Positions 19,580 to 29,547 of a stretch of DNA of 34,709 nt are shown here, piece after piece (positions within the stretch are counted from its first letter, which is position 1; each line of letters begins with the position of its first letter). The notes beneath the pieces were generated by a model. That model worked only from the letters and a program-made list of their open reading frames with translations. It had not been told where the DNA came from and did not search any database. The stretch is taken from NCBI RefSeq assembly GCF_030160755.1, contig NZ_BSOY01000027.1, forward strand, positions 1 to 34,709, written 5' to 3'. Origin of the DNA: Brevundimonas denitrificans (GTDB taxonomy: Bacteria; Pseudomonadota; Alphaproteobacteria; Caulobacterales; Caulobacteraceae). The position numbers and the translations under genes are program-made.

Positions 19580-20005
19580 TCAGTCTTCCGGATAGAGCTC
19601 GCGCATGTGCGCCAGACAGGCGACGGCCATCTCCCGAAGCACGCCCAGGTCGATCTGGTCGAGGCGGTTGATGTACATGCAAGACACGCTGGTCTTCACC
19701 TTGCCCAGACGCGCGATCGTGGCCTCCTGTCCCCTGTAACCTGACATGAGGTAGAGGACGGTCTGGGCCTTGCGGGGCGAGAAGCCGAGCCGGGGCGCAT
19801 CGCCCTCATGCCCACTGGCGTAACGGTAGTGATACCGCCCGAAGCCAATGATCGAGGGCCCCCACATTACCGGCGGCTCGCCCGACACCTCCTCCAGCAG
19901 GGCGCACAGGGTCTCGGCGTCGGCCCTGCGCTGCGGGTTCTCGACAGCGGCGATGAAGTCGGCGACCGAAACGTCGGTCGGCTTCGTCTTCGCTTCATAG
20001 GCCAT
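19580..20005 (-). CDS. DUF1801 domain protein
   Basis: A 141-residue protein with the DUF1801 pattern: KTKPTDVSVADFIAAVENPQRRADAETL near the start, a central MWGPSIIGFGRYHYRYASGHEGD, the FSPRKAQTVLYL segment and a conserved CMYINRLDQIDL. The biochemical role of this cytoplasmic family is unknown. ATG 20005 has a strong GGGGAGG site and lies 11 bases after the alternative oxidase stop, so the two are very probably one transcript. Longer frames extending upstream simply run through the oxidase gene in another phase. Confidence 0.88.
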   Translation of the reverse strand: MAYEAKTKPTDVSVADFIAAVENPQRRADAETLCALLEEVSGEPPVMWGPSIIGFGRYHYRYASGHEGDAPRLGFSPRKAQTVLYLMSGYRGQEATIARLGKVKTSVSCMYINRLDQIDLGVLREMAVACLAHMRELYPED

Positions 20006-20016
20006 CCCGCCTCCCC

Positions 20017-20742
20017 TCAGGCCGCGCCCCTCAGCTCCGTGGCATGGGGCGGATAGGGGGCTGACGGTACAGGGCTGGGCGGCAGTTTGGCCAGAGTGCT
20101 GGCGAAGCCGTGGTTGACGTCGCGGTGATGCGCCTCGTCCGCCCGGACCTTGAGCACCACGTCGCGCAGCGTCGCATCCGCCGGCATCTTCCAGTAGTGG
20201 ATGGCGATGGCCGGGGCCGGGACGTTGGGCGAGCGGCCCTCGTCGATCTCCTTCAGGTACAGGGTGTAGCTGATCACCGCCTCTTCCTCGAAATAGCCGA
20301 CCACCCGGTGCGCGGTGCGCGACGAGATCAGATAGAGCAGGAAGAAGCCGATGTAGAAGACGGCCTGGGCCAGTTGCACCACCAGCCGTTCGAACCAGGT
20401 CGGCTGGGCCACCGCGATGAAGGTCATCAGGTGCATCCGCTCGTTCTCCGCCTCCTCCATCAGGGTGCGGATCCAGCCCTCGTCGTCGCGCATCTCGCGC
20501 AGGCAGCGCAGGTGCTGCAGCGTCGCCCCGACCATGCCGGGCACCGCCGCGACGGTCTCCAGCACGATGGCGCGGTGGCCGTAGCGTTTGGCGAAGAATG
20601 TGTCGGCGCAAACGCGCAGAAGCTTGGTGAAGCCGAGGGCGAACCGGTCCGAGAACCCCTTCGGCTCGTGATGGATGACGGGTTCGGCGTCCTTCTCTTC
20701 ATCGAGGGCGCGGTCGTCGGGGGCGAGGATCTTGTTGACCAT
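20017..20742 (-). CDS. aox: Alternative oxidase (cyanide-insensitive ubiquinol oxidase)
   Basis: A 241-residue di-iron membrane oxidase that passes electrons from ubiquinol to oxygen without pumping protons. All the iron-ligand motifs are present: LET (E62), NERMH (E101, H104), FEEEA (one of E152-154) and [12 protein letters not shown] (E203, H206). Two hydrophobic helices ([10 protein letters not shown] to YLISS) fit the interfacial membrane-binding hairpin. The length is close to that of known bacterial members; the plant N-terminal regulatory cysteine region is absent. Expression may be tuned to oxidative stress, nitric oxide or over-reduction, but no regulatory site is evident, and no strong Shine-Dalgarno precedes the ATG. 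The DUF1801 gene follows in the same operon. Confidence 0.95.
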   Translation of the reverse strand: MVNKILAPDDRALDEEKDAEPVIHHEPKGFSDRFALGFTKLLRVCADTFFAKRYGHRAIVLETVAAVPGMVGATLQHLRCLREMRDDEGWIRTLMEEAENERMHLMTFIAVAQPTWFERLVVQLAQAVFYIGFFLLYLISSRTAHRVVGYFEEEAVISYTLYLKEIDEGRSPNVPAPAIAIHYWKMPADATLRDVVLKVRADEAHHRDVNHGFASTLAKLPPSPVPSAPYPPHATELRGAA

Positions 20743-20881
20743 GGAAGTCGTCTTTCAGGAGCATTCGCCCCATCGGGCGCGCGCTGTGGATCATAACGCG
20801 CGAGGCGCCCCGGCGGGTCCGGACGCAATGTCGCAAAGGGCGGACAGGGTGACGCAGCGGGGCCGCATGGTGTGCCCCAGC

Positions 20882-21312
20882 CTACCTGGCCACGGCCCGC
20901 CATGCGCCGTCATGGAAGACGTACCGGCCGCCTCCGGACCAAGGCACTGAGGCGAAGCCGACAGTCCACCCATGACCTCCCGCCTCGTAGACTGTGCCGG
21001 TCCGCAGCGGCTCAGGCGGCGTATAAACGACGAAGCCATCGGGTGTCTGGCCGTAGACGATGGACCCGACGGGGATGCACCGATCATCCCGGCTACGCAC
21101 TCTCCAGACCGCGCTCGCCGGGCCCGGCCCGCGCTTCGGGTCGAAGACAGCGATCCAGTCGACGCAGGCGCGCATGGCCCGATCCGATCCGGCCCGGGCT
21201 ATAGACACGGAAGGCTGATCAAGCGGCCCCACGATTCGAACCAGGCGATGCTCCGAGCACCCTGCGGTCATCAACGCCAGCAAGCCGCCGACAACCACAC
21301 GAGCGAAGTCGC

Positions 21313-21316
<4 letters not shown>
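20882..21316 (-). CDS. Putative lipoprotein at the end of the pnt operon
   Basis: A 144-residue protein with a signal sequence and lipobox (LMTAGC, cysteine at residue 20), so probably anchored in the cell envelope. No family is recognised; the body has paired tryptophans and a GWTVGFASVPW segment near the C-terminus. The GTG start overlaps the pntB stop by four bases (GTGA), which implies translational coupling, although no functional link to transhydrogenase is known to me. Confidence 0.75.
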
Positions 21317-22728
<1,412 letters not shown>

Positions 22729-22749
22729 GCGGTCAGTCTTCCCTCAATC

Positions 22750-23040
22750 TCATCGCCCGGGCGGGGGGCAGGCCGTGCGCGCCAGCCGCCACAGGGCGGC
22801 GGCGATGAACAACGGCGCGACGAAGATCATGGCCCAGTCCCACATGCTCATCGGCTTTTCCTGGGCCACGATGCGCAGCAGGATGGAGGCGAACAGCAGC
22901 ACCACCCCGCAGTCGAGGAAGCGCAGCTTGCGGATGGCGTCCTTCTCGCGGAGCCAGCTCCACAGCCACAGCCCCGCCCCGATCGCCGTGGCGACCCAGG
23001 ACGCGCCGACCGCGAGCTGGAGGGGATCGAAAAAGGTCAC
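22750..23040 (-). CDS. Small membrane protein inside the pnt operon (second of two)
   Basis: A 96-residue protein with about three predicted membrane spans (FDPLQLAVGASWVATAIGAGLWLW, CGVVLLFASILLRIV and WAMIFVAPLFIAAALWRL). GTG start; the first four bases overlap the stop of the preceding small membrane gene. I do not recognise a family. Its tight position between pntAB and pntB suggests a role in the same complex or membrane function, but this is inference. Confidence 0.75.
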   Translation of the reverse strand: MTFFDPLQLAVGASWVATAIGAGLWLWSWLREKDAIRKLRFLDCGVVLLFASILLRIVAQEKPMSMWDWAMIFVAPLFIAAALWRLARTACPPPGR

Positions 23041-23336
23041 GGTGTGGGGCTCGCCATGGGCGCAAGACGGCCCGTTCGAACGGCCTTCACGCCCATCCAG
23101 CCGAATACGGCCGCGACGACGACCATCATCGCGGCACTGAACTCCCGGCCCTCGATCGCGAAATCATAAGCGCGCCAAAGCCAGAAGACCGTAATCAGGG
23201 GATAGAAAACTCCGGCCATCGCCCTTTCGACGAGGCGACGCGTTTCCGGCCTCAGCCGTCCACCGAACAGCACAAGCCCCAGCACCGCCGCCACCGCGAC
23301 GGGGATGGTCACCGTGATGAAGACGTCCGGTGTCAT
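23037..23336 (-). CDS. Small membrane protein inside the pnt operon (first of two)
   Basis: A 99-residue protein with about three hydrophobic segments (VFITVTIPVAVAAVLGLVLF, YPLITVFWLWRAYDF and AAMMVVVAAVFGWMGVKAV). The ATG overlaps the pntAB stop by four bases (ATGA), so translation is probably coupled. No family recognised. It is not obviously a duplicated piece of a pnt subunit. Confidence 0.75.
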   Translation of the reverse strand: MTPDVFITVTIPVAVAAVLGLVLFGGRLRPETRRLVERAMAGVFYPLITVFWLWRAYDFAIEGREFSAAMMVVVAAVFGWMGVKAVRTGRLAPMASPTP

Positions 23337-23671
23337 GCCTTGGCCGCCTCCGCCGCCTTGGGCTTTTCCTTCTTGCGGTACATGGCCAGCATGCGCCGGG
23401 TGACCATGAAGCCGCCGAAGATGTTGACGCTGGCCAGGGTCACGGCCGCCACGCCGGCGCCCTTGGCGATCCAGCCGTTCGGCCCCGCGTCGCCGCTGAA
23501 CGCCGCCGCCGCGATCAGCCCGCCCACCACGATCACCGACGAAATGGCGTTGGTCACCGCCATCAGCGGCGTGTGCAACGCCGGCGTGACGCTCCAGACG
23601 ACGTAATAGCCGACGAAGATCGCCAGCACGAAGATGGCCAGGCGGAAGATGGTGGGATCGACGTGTTCCAT
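23333..23671 (-). CDS. pntAB: NAD(P) transhydrogenase alpha subunit, membrane part
   Basis: A 112-residue integral membrane polypeptide with about three helices and the conserved HTPLMAVTNAISSVIVVGGL and TLASVNIFGGFMVTRRMLAMYRKK segments. It corresponds to the membrane part of the alpha subunit in split transhydrogenases such as that of Rhodospirillum rubrum. Its ATG overlaps the pntAA stop by one base (TGATG). Confidence 0.96.
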   Translation of the reverse strand: MEHVDPTIFRLAIFVLAIFVGYYVVWSVTPALHTPLMAVTNAISSVIVVGGLIAAAAFSGDAGPNGWIAKGAGVAAVTLASVNIFGGFMVTRRMLAMYRKKEKPKAAEAAKA

Positions 23672-24804
23672 CAGCCTCTTACTCCTTCATGCACCACGGC
23701 CCCGCCGTGCGTCACCGCCGAGGCCTTGAGGATCTCGTCCTCCATATCCAGCGCCAGCGCCCCGTCCTTGATCATCAGCCCGACGAAGGCGACCAGGTTC
23801 TTGGCGTAGAGCGATGAGGCGTCGGCCGCGATCCGGCCCGGCAGATTGGTGTGGCCGACGATCTGCACGCCATTGGCGGTGGTGACGACCTCGCCCGCCT
23901 TCGCCCCCTCGACGTTGCCGCCGGCCTCGACCGCCAGATCGATCAGCACCGACCCGGGCTTCATCGTCGCCACCTGGGCCGCGCTGACCAGCACCGGCGC
24001 GGCGCGGCCGGGGATCAGGGCGGTGGTGATGACGATGTCCTGCTTCTTGATGTGCTCGCCGGTCAGTTCGGCCTGTTTGGCCTGATACTCCGGGCTCATC
24101 GGCTTGGCGTAGCCGCCGGCCGTCTGGGCGTTTTTGAACTCCTCGTCCTCGACGGCGAGGAATTTGGCGCCCAGCGATTCGACCTGCTCCTTGGTCGCGG
24201 GCCGCACGTCGGTGGCCGTGACCACCGCCCCCAGCCGCCGCGCCGTGGCGATGGCCTGCAGGCCCGCCACGCCCACGCCCATGATGAAGACCTTGGCCGG
24301 CGCGACCGTGCCCGCCGCCGTCATCATCATCGGAAAGCCCTTGCCATAGGCCCAGGCCGCCTCGATCACCGCGCGATAGCCGGCCAGGTTCGCCTGGGAC
24401 GACAGGGCGTCCATCACCTGGGCCCGCGAAATCCGCGGCACGAACTCCATGGCGAAGGCTGTGGCGCCGGCCCCGGCCAGCGCCGTCACCGTCTCCTTGT
24501 CGCGATACGCATCCAGCAGGGCCACGACGATCGCGCCGGGCTTCAGCGCGCTGGTCTCCTGCGCCGTCGGCCCGCGCACCTTCAGCAGGATGTCGGCGCC
24601 CGACAGCACCGCCTTGGTGTCCTTGGCCACGGTCGCGCCGACGGCTGTATAGTCCGCGTCCGGAATGGAGGAGCCCGTCCCCGTCCCGGCCTCGACCGTC
24701 ACGGTCGCGCCCATGGCGACGAATTTCCTCACCGTTTCCGGGGTGACGGCGCAGCGCGTTTCGCCGTCTCGGCGTTCGCGGGTCACAGCGATGGCGACAG
24801 CCAA
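23671..24804 (-). CDS. pntAA: NAD(P) transhydrogenase alpha subunit, soluble NAD(H)-binding part
   Basis: A 377-residue soluble polypeptide (domain I) that binds NAD(H). It shows RERRDGETRCAVTPETV near the start, the central MTAAGTVAPAKVFIMGVGVAGLQAIATA nucleotide-binding motif and ATDVRPATKEQVESLGA. The start is TTG (24802-24804) preceded at six bases by GGAGGG; no ATG in the same region gives a better N-terminus. That ribosome site lies partly in a stem-loop. It leads an overlapping six-gene operon. Confidence 0.96.
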   Translation of the reverse strand: MAVAIAVTRERRDGETRCAVTPETVRKFVAMGATVTVEAGTGTGSSIPDADYTAVGATVAKDTKAVLSGADILLKVRGPTAQETSALKPGAIVVALLDAYRDKETVTALAGAGATAFAMEFVPRISRAQVMDALSSQANLAGYRAVIEAAWAYGKGFPMMMTAAGTVAPAKVFIMGVGVAGLQAIATARRLGAVVTATDVRPATKEQVESLGAKFLAVEDEEFKNAQTAGGYAKPMSPEYQAKQAELTGEHIKKQDIVITTALIPGRAAPVLVSAAQVATMKPGSVLIDLAVEAGGNVEGAKAGEVVTTANGVQIVGHTNLPGRIAADASSLYAKNLVAFVGLMIKDGALALDMEDEILKASAVTHGGAVVHEGVRG

Positions 24805-24810
24805 GCGAAT

Positions 24811-24833
24811 CCCTCCGTCATCTCTCGACGGAG
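24811..24833 (-). promoter_or_regulatory. Hairpin overlapping the pntAA ribosome binding site
   Basis: 24813-24819 (CTCCGTC) pairs perfectly with 24827-24833 (GACGGAG), loop of seven. On the transcribed strand the GGAG of the GGAGGG Shine-Dalgarno (24811-24816) is in this stem, upstream of a TTG start. Possible translational control; inference. Confidence 0.35.
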
Positions 24834-24884
24834 CGACGTTAGGCTTATCCGGGAGGGCGCGTCAAAGAGCGCGCGTCTGCGCGC

Positions 24885-25130
24885 CTAATGCGCTTTCGGC
24901 GAGGACTTCAGAAAGAAGTAGCCGGCGACCAGCAGCACAAAGGCCGAGATCGCGGCGGTGATGAAGCTGCCGCCCGGCTGGAACCAGAGGGTCAGGAACA
25001 GCACCAGGGCCGCCAGGATCAGCGAGCCCCATTTGGAGAGGCCGAGGAATGCGCTGAAGGTCGATTCCTGCTCGCTGATTTCCTGCGAACCGCGAACATA
25101 GGTGTCGGAAGCGTGATGCGGGTCGGCCAT
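24885..25130 (-). CDS. aa3-type cytochrome c oxidase subunit IV
   Basis: An 81-residue protein: a polar N-terminus (MADPHHASDTYVRGSQEISEQE) followed by two hydrophobic segments. This matches the small bacterial aa3 oxidase subunit IV family found in alphaproteobacteria, which is frequently encoded beside pntA. The fit is by size, the HHASDTY-x-GSQEI-type N-terminus and context. It is upstream of pntAA on the same strand (80-base gap), and a transcript in common is possible. The core oxidase subunits are not in the window. Confidence 0.75.
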   Translation of the reverse strand: MADPHHASDTYVRGSQEISEQESTFSAFLGLSKWGSLILAALVLFLTLWFQPGGSFITAAISAFVLLVAGYFFLKSSPKAH

Positions 25131-25215
25131 GATCGGGTCCGGGAATCTGGAACGGCAGGTGGCGTCCTTATAGCGAGCCCTGCGTCACGCTCAAGACGTC
25201 CGGGTCAAATCGCCG

Positions 25216-26559
25216 TCACTCGAGGGCGGCCAGGACGTCGCGGGTGAAGGCGATGAAATCGAACCGCTTCCCGGTCGGGTCCTCGCCCCGCCGCACGATG
25301 ACGATGTCGCGGCTCGGCACGATGATCACATACTGCCCGCGGTTGCCGTTGGCCGAGATCGTGTCCGCCGGCACGCCCTCGGACTGGTTCATGAGCCAGA
25401 AGGTCGCGCCATAGCCCTGTTCGCCGGCGGGCTGCGGACCCGCCGGACGGGAAACATAGTCGCGCCAGCCCTCGGGCAGGATGCGTTCGCCGTCGACGAC
25501 GCCGTCGTTGAGGTACAGCCGGCCGAACCGGGCCAGGTCGCGCGCCGTGGTCCAGACCTGGCTCGACAGCATGTAGTTGCCGCGCCAGTCGGTCTCGGCC
25601 CAGGTGTCGTTCATGCCCAGGCGCCGGAACAGCTCGGCCGGCGGATGCCGTTCGAAGGTCGGGGCGATCGCCAGCACCGCCAGCAGGGTGTCGTTGTTGG
25701 CGTAGCGGTAGCGCGTCCCCGGCCGCGCGATCAGCGGCCAGGTCGGCGCCTGCTCGTCGATCCCCACGCCGCCGAAATACAGGGCGTCGGTGCGGTTGCC
25801 CGCCGTGTCGCTGGTCAGGCCCGAGGCCATCCGCATCAGCTGGTCCAGGGTGATGGCCGCGCGCGGGTCGCCCTCGCGGCGCCAGTCGGCGATGGCGGCG
25901 GGGGCGGTCACATCGGCCTCGCCGCGATGGACGGCGGCGCCGATGATGGTCCCGGCGATGCTCTTGCCGACCGACCATGTGCGCTGGGGCGTGTCGACGC
26001 CGAAGCCGAGGGCGTATTCCTCGGCCACCACACGGTCGGCCTGCAGCACCAGCACCGCCGTGGTGTTGGCGCCCTCGCCGTAGCCGCCCTCGAAGGCCTG
26101 TTCCACGGCTTCGTTGAGGAGGGCGACATTGCCGCGCGGCTCGGCGGCGGCGGGGAAGGCCGCGTCCGCCGGCGGCCTCGGCGGCAGCACGGCGATCTGT
26201 TCGCCGGACCAGCCCACCGGCATGATCATACAGCCCCGGCCGGGGCGCCAGACGGCCGAGCGCGGCGGCATGTCGTCGTCCCAGGCCACCGCCACGCGGG
26301 CCGGATAGATCTGCACCGGCATCTCGCGCACCAGCGCATCGATCTCGGGATAGACCCCGACCAGTTCATTGGCCTCGACGCTCTCGAGCGTCCGGGACCC
26401 GCCCGCCGCCTCGGCCGTCTTCAGGGCGCTGCAGACCGTCAGGGCCTTGTAGCCGGCGGCCATGGCCCGGACGGGCGGAGACGGCGCGGGCGCAGGCGTC
26501 TGGGCGTGGGCGGACAGCGGGGCCGCGGCCAGGGCCGCGACGAGGATCAGGGTGCGCAT
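25216..26559 (-). CDS. Serine hydrolase (beta-lactamase/class C PBP fold), secreted
   Basis: A 447-residue protein with a signal peptide (cleavage after SAHA, residue ~19). The serine beta-lactamase-like fold is shown by the SxxK motif S196-V-G-K199 in RTWSVGKSIAG, the Y-A-N motif in RYRYANND and a C-terminal GNRGQYVIIVPSRDIVIV strand in place of the usual KTG. These fit the 6-aminohexanoate-dimer hydrolase/esterase branch rather than a true beta-lactamase; resistance is not implied. Substrate unknown. It lies downstream of pepF on the same strand (44-base gap) and could share its transcript. Confidence 0.88.
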   Translation of the reverse strand: MRTLILVAALAAAPLSAHAQTPAPAPSPPVRAMAAGYKALTVCSALKTAEAAGGSRTLESVEANELVGVYPEIDALVREMPVQIYPARVAVAWDDDMPPRSAVWRPGRGCMIMPVGWSGEQIAVLPPRPPADAAFPAAAEPRGNVALLNEAVEQAFEGGYGEGANTTAVLVLQADRVVAEEYALGFGVDTPQRTWSVGKSIAGTIIGAAVHRGEADVTAPAAIADWRREGDPRAAITLDQLMRMASGLTSDTAGNRTDALYFGGVGIDEQAPTWPLIARPGTRYRYANNDTLLAVLAIAPTFERHPPAELFRRLGMNDTWAETDWRGNYMLSSQVWTTARDLARFGRLYLNDGVVDGERILPEGWRDYVSRPAGPQPAGEQGYGATFWLMNQSEGVPADTISANGNRGQYVIIVPSRDIVIVRRGEDPTGKRFDFIAFTRDVLAALE

Positions 26560-26603
26560 GGCGGAACGCTCGCGCGTGCCGAACGGTCCGTCAACGCCGT
26601 TCG

Positions 26604-28406
26604 TCAGACCAGCGCCTCAAACCGGTCGATCAGCCCTTCCAGCCGCTTCGTGCCGATCGTCCAGAAGGCGGGGTCGCGCGGGTTCAGGCCGAACGGGGCC
26701 AGGGCCTCGACATAGCCCTTCGACCCGCCGCCCGCGAGCAGCTCGCGGTACAGCGGCGTGAACCCGGCCGGGTCCTTCGCCCGGGTCTCCATCAGCGCCG
26801 CCACCAGCAGATCCCCGAACGCATAGGCGTAGACGTAGAAGGGCGAGTGGACGAAATGGCTGACATAGCTCCACCAGTGCTCATAGCCGGGGTTGAGCGT
26901 GATCGCCGGGCCCAGCGAGGCCGCCATCTCCTCCATCCAGAGCTCGCCGATCCGTTCGACCGCCAGCTCTCCCGCCGCCCGTTCGTCGTGGAACCGGGTC
27001 TCGAAACGGTGGAAGGCGATCTGGCGCACCACGGTGTTCAGCCCGTCCTCGATCCGTCCGGCCAGCAGGCCGCGCTGCTCGGCCCTCGGCGCCGTCGTCA
27101 GCAGCCGGTCGAAGGTCAGCCCCTCGGCGAAGATCGACGCCGTCTCGGCCAGGGTCAGCGGCGTGTCCGCCAGCAGACTGCCCTGCCCCGCCGCCAGCGT
27201 CTGGTGCACGCCGTGCCCCAGTTCATGCGCCAGCGTCAGCACGTCGCGCCGCTCGCCCATCCAGTTCAGGAAGACGTAGGGATGGCGGTCCGAGGTCACC
27301 GGATGGGCGTAGGCCCCCGACTGTTTCCCGGGCCGCGCCTTGCCGTCGATCCACGGCCTGTCGAAGAAGCCGCCGGCCCGGTCCGCAAACTCCGGTCCCA
27401 GATCGGCGAAACTCTCCAGCACCAGCTGTTTGCCGGCCGCCCAGTCATAGCCGCGCGGGGCCGTCGTCTCGATCGGCGCGTTGCGGTCCCACTGGTCCAG
27501 CTTCGCCTTGCCCATGGCCCGGGCCTTGAGCGCGTAATAGCGGTGCGACAGGTTCGGATAGGCGGCGGCCACGGCCTCGGCCATGGCGTCGACCGACTCG
27601 CCGTCGACCTCATTGGACAGGTGGCGCGCATCCGCCGGGCGTTTGAATCCGCGCCATTTGTCTTCCAGCGCCTTGTCGGCGGAGACGGTATTCAACACCA
27701 GCGCCATGGTCTGGGTCCGCGCCGCCAGCGCCTCGGTCAGGCCCTCGGCCGCCGCCTTGCGCCGGGCCGCCTTGGGATCGGACAGCCGGTTCAGGGCCTC
27801 GGACAGGGTGAGCTCGTCCTTGCCCGCCTTGATCTTCATCGCCGCCAGCGTCTCGTCGAACAGGCGCGGCCACTGGGCGCTGATCGGACCGCGCTCGGCC
27901 AGGAAGGTCTCCAGTTCGTTGGACAGTTCGTGCGGCTTCATGGCCCGCACCCGCCGCAGCCACGGCCGCCAGCGCGCCGCGGCCGGCCAGGCCGCCAGGG
28001 CCGCCTCGATCTCGGCCTCCTCCAGCTGGTTGACCTCCAGGGTGACCCAGACGGTCGGCGTGGCGATGGCCGTCAGCTTCTCCCGCACCGTCGCCTCGAA
28101 CCCCTGGGCCGCCGCATCGCTGCGGTTGGTCGAGGCCGCCATGAAGGCATAGGCCCCCAGGGCGCCGAGAATGTCGGACGCCTGTTCGTACACGGTCACG
28201 GCCCGGTCCAGCCGCTCGCCCAGCAGCGCCGGCTCGCCGCGCGCCGCCACCAGCCTGCCCTGCAGCGCGTTCAGCTCGTCGACCATGCCGCGCGCCCGGG
28301 CGAGGTCGGCCTCGATACGGGCGTCCTCCCGCGAAGCGTACAGGTCGGACAAATCCCAATGGGGGGCGTCCAGCGGATCGGTCGGGGTCTTGAAGGGTGC
28401 GTTCAT
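26604..28406 (-). CDS. pepF: M3 family oligoendopeptidase (PepF-like)
   Basis: A 600-residue cytoplasmic zinc peptidase that cuts short peptides. The active site LTLAHELGHGVHQTLA (HExxH, ~residue 394) is complete, followed by the second zinc ligand in LAETASIFAEGLTFD, and the C-terminal YVSHFVHSPFYVYAYAFGDLL is typical of M3B oligoendopeptidase F. The ATG at 28406 is preferred over an upstream one at 28667, since the longer form would overlap the divergent DUF1203 gene and adds unconserved sequence. Confidence 0.95.
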   Translation of the reverse strand: MNAPFKTPTDPLDAPHWDLSDLYASREDARIEADLARARGMVDELNALQGRLVAARGEPALLGERLDRAVTVYEQASDILGALGAYAFMAASTNRSDAAAQGFEATVREKLTAIATPTVWVTLEVNQLEEAEIEAALAAWPAAARWRPWLRRVRAMKPHELSNELETFLAERGPISAQWPRLFDETLAAMKIKAGKDELTLSEALNRLSDPKAARRKAAAEGLTEALAARTQTMALVLNTVSADKALEDKWRGFKRPADARHLSNEVDGESVDAMAEAVAAAYPNLSHRYYALKARAMGKAKLDQWDRNAPIETTAPRGYDWAAGKQLVLESFADLGPEFADRAGGFFDRPWIDGKARPGKQSGAYAHPVTSDRHPYVFLNWMGERRDVLTLAHELGHGVHQTLAAGQGSLLADTPLTLAETASIFAEGLTFDRLLTTAPRAEQRGLLAGRIEDGLNTVVRQIAFHRFETRFHDERAAGELAVERIGELWMEEMAASLGPAITLNPGYEHWWSYVSHFVHSPFYVYAYAFGDLLVAALMETRAKDPAGFTPLYRELLAGGGSKGYVEALAPFGLNPRDPAFWTIGTKRLEGLIDRFEALV

Positions 28407-28491
28407 GCCCACCGTTGTGGGGATGCGGGCGGCCCGGCGCAACGTCCGAAAACCGCCAGACGCACAATCGTCAACGGCCGAAGATCGCGCC

Positions 28492-28962
28492 ATGACCTTC
28501 CGCATCACATCCCTCCCCCTGGCCCCGTTCCAGTCCCTGTTCGCCCTCGACGACGCCGCCCTGGCGGCGCTTGGCGCGCGCCGCATGATCGCCGACGCGC
28601 CCAACAGCGCGCCCTGCCGTATCAGCCTCGCCGACGCCGAACCGGGCGAGGCGTTGATCCTGCTCAACCATCGCCATCTCGAAGACCCGTCCAGCCCCTA
28701 TCGCGCCGAGGGGCCGATCTTCGTCCGCGAGGCCGCCCTCGAGGCCCGTCCGGCGCCCGGCGAGGTGCCGGACATACTGGGCCGCCGCCTGCTCTCGGTC
28801 CGCGCCTATGACGCCGACTGGATGATGACCGACGCCGATGTCGTCGAGGGCCGCGAGCTGGGGGACCGGCTGATGCAATGGTTCGCCGACGACCGCGTCG
28901 ACCGCATCCATGTCCATACCGCCCGACGGGGTTGCTACCTGGCCGAGGCGGAGCGGGCCTAG
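28492..28962 (+). CDS. DUF1203 domain protein
   Basis: A 156-residue protein with the DUF1203 pattern: CRISLADAEPGEALILLNHRHLEDPSSPYRAEGPIFVRE in the middle, LSVRAYDADWMMTDADVVEG and the C-terminal VHTARRGCYLAE. The family has no established function. The ATG at 28492 is divergent from pepF over an 85-base gap. The last four bases overlap the end of the convergent Nudix gene. Confidence 0.9.
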   Translation: MTFRITSLPLAPFQSLFALDDAALAALGARRMIADAPNSAPCRISLADAEPGEALILLNHRHLEDPSSPYRAEGPIFVREAALEARPAPGEVPDILGRRLLSVRAYDADWMMTDADVVEGRELGDRLMQWFADDRVDRIHVHTARRGCYLAEAERA

Positions 28963-29393
28963 CCCTCGAAGGCCGAGATCAGCGCCTTCAGGTCCGGCTC
29001 ATCGACCCGCCGCGCCGCCTCGTCCCGACTGACCCAGACGCGCTCCCGCTCGGCCTGTTCCTGCCAGGTCACGTGCTCCAGCCGCACCTCCAGCGCATGG
29101 ACCGCGACCACGCACCAGCGGGGCGCGCGGCGCTTCAGCACCTTCAGGTAGCGGAACGTCCCCAGAGGCGATTCGCCGATCACGCCCTCGACCCCGGCCT
29201 CCTCCAGCGCTTCCTGGGCCGCGGCCTGGGCATCGGTCAGGCCCGGCATCCGTCCGCCCTTGGGCGTGACCCAGCGCCGGGTCTCGCGCGAGGTGACGAG
29301 CAGGATCTCGATCCCGTCCGCGCCCCGGCGCCACGGCAGGGCGGCGACCTGACGCCTTTCGGCCGACTGGGTGCGGGGGTGATGATCGACCAT
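28959..29393 (-). CDS. Nudix hydrolase
   Basis: A 144-residue enzyme of the Nudix superfamily, which cleaves nucleoside diphosphates linked to other groups. The Nudix box reads GGRMPGLTDAQAAAQEALEE then AGV: the metal-binding E-x-x-E-E core (QEALEEAG) is present, but the consensus glutamate seven places before is leucine and the consensus arginine is glutamine. This resembles the diphosphoinositol polyphosphate phosphatase-like subgroup in general sequence (PKGGRM). The metal-binding glutamates are intact. Substrate unknown. Confidence 0.88.
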   Translation of the reverse strand: MVDHHPRTQSAERRQVAALPWRRGADGIEILLVTSRETRRWVTPKGGRMPGLTDAQAAAQEALEEAGVEGVIGESPLGTFRYLKVLKRRAPRWCVVAVHALEVRLEHVTWQEQAERERVWVSRDEAARRVDEPDLKALISAFEG

Positions 29394-29447
29394 CAGGCCG
29401 GACGGCGCCAGACAGCCGGGCCGTCATCCGTTCCGTACAACAACTGG

Positions 29448-29492
29448 AAAAAGCCGGGCATCCGCGAATCTCCGGGACATCCGGGATGCCCG
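29448..29492 (-). terminator. Rho-independent terminator downstream of the DUF2059 gene
   Basis: Arms 29455-29463 (CGGGCATCC) and 29484-29492 (GGATGCCCG) pair over nine bases; on the minus strand the stem is followed by GCTTTTT. It ends the DUF2059 transcript 55 bases after its stop, before the Nudix gene. Confidence 0.7.
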
Positions 29493-29547
29493 CAGTCGTT
29501 GAGTCCCGCGTCCGGCAACGCGCGTCAACCCGTCAGAACCCTGACGA

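Noticed and set aside
24841..24884. GC-rich hairpin between the oxidase subunit IV gene and pntAA considered as a terminator
   Set aside because: Short GCGCG stem without a convincing T run; insufficient to separate the two genes.
26581..26602. GAACGG/CCGTTC hairpin just downstream of pepF considered as a terminator
   Set aside because: Only six pairs, ten-base loop and no T tract on the relevant strand.
26847..28811. A 654-residue plus-strand open frame opposite pepF
   Set aside because: Arginine/glutamine-rich shadow of the pepF codons; pepF is unmistakable.
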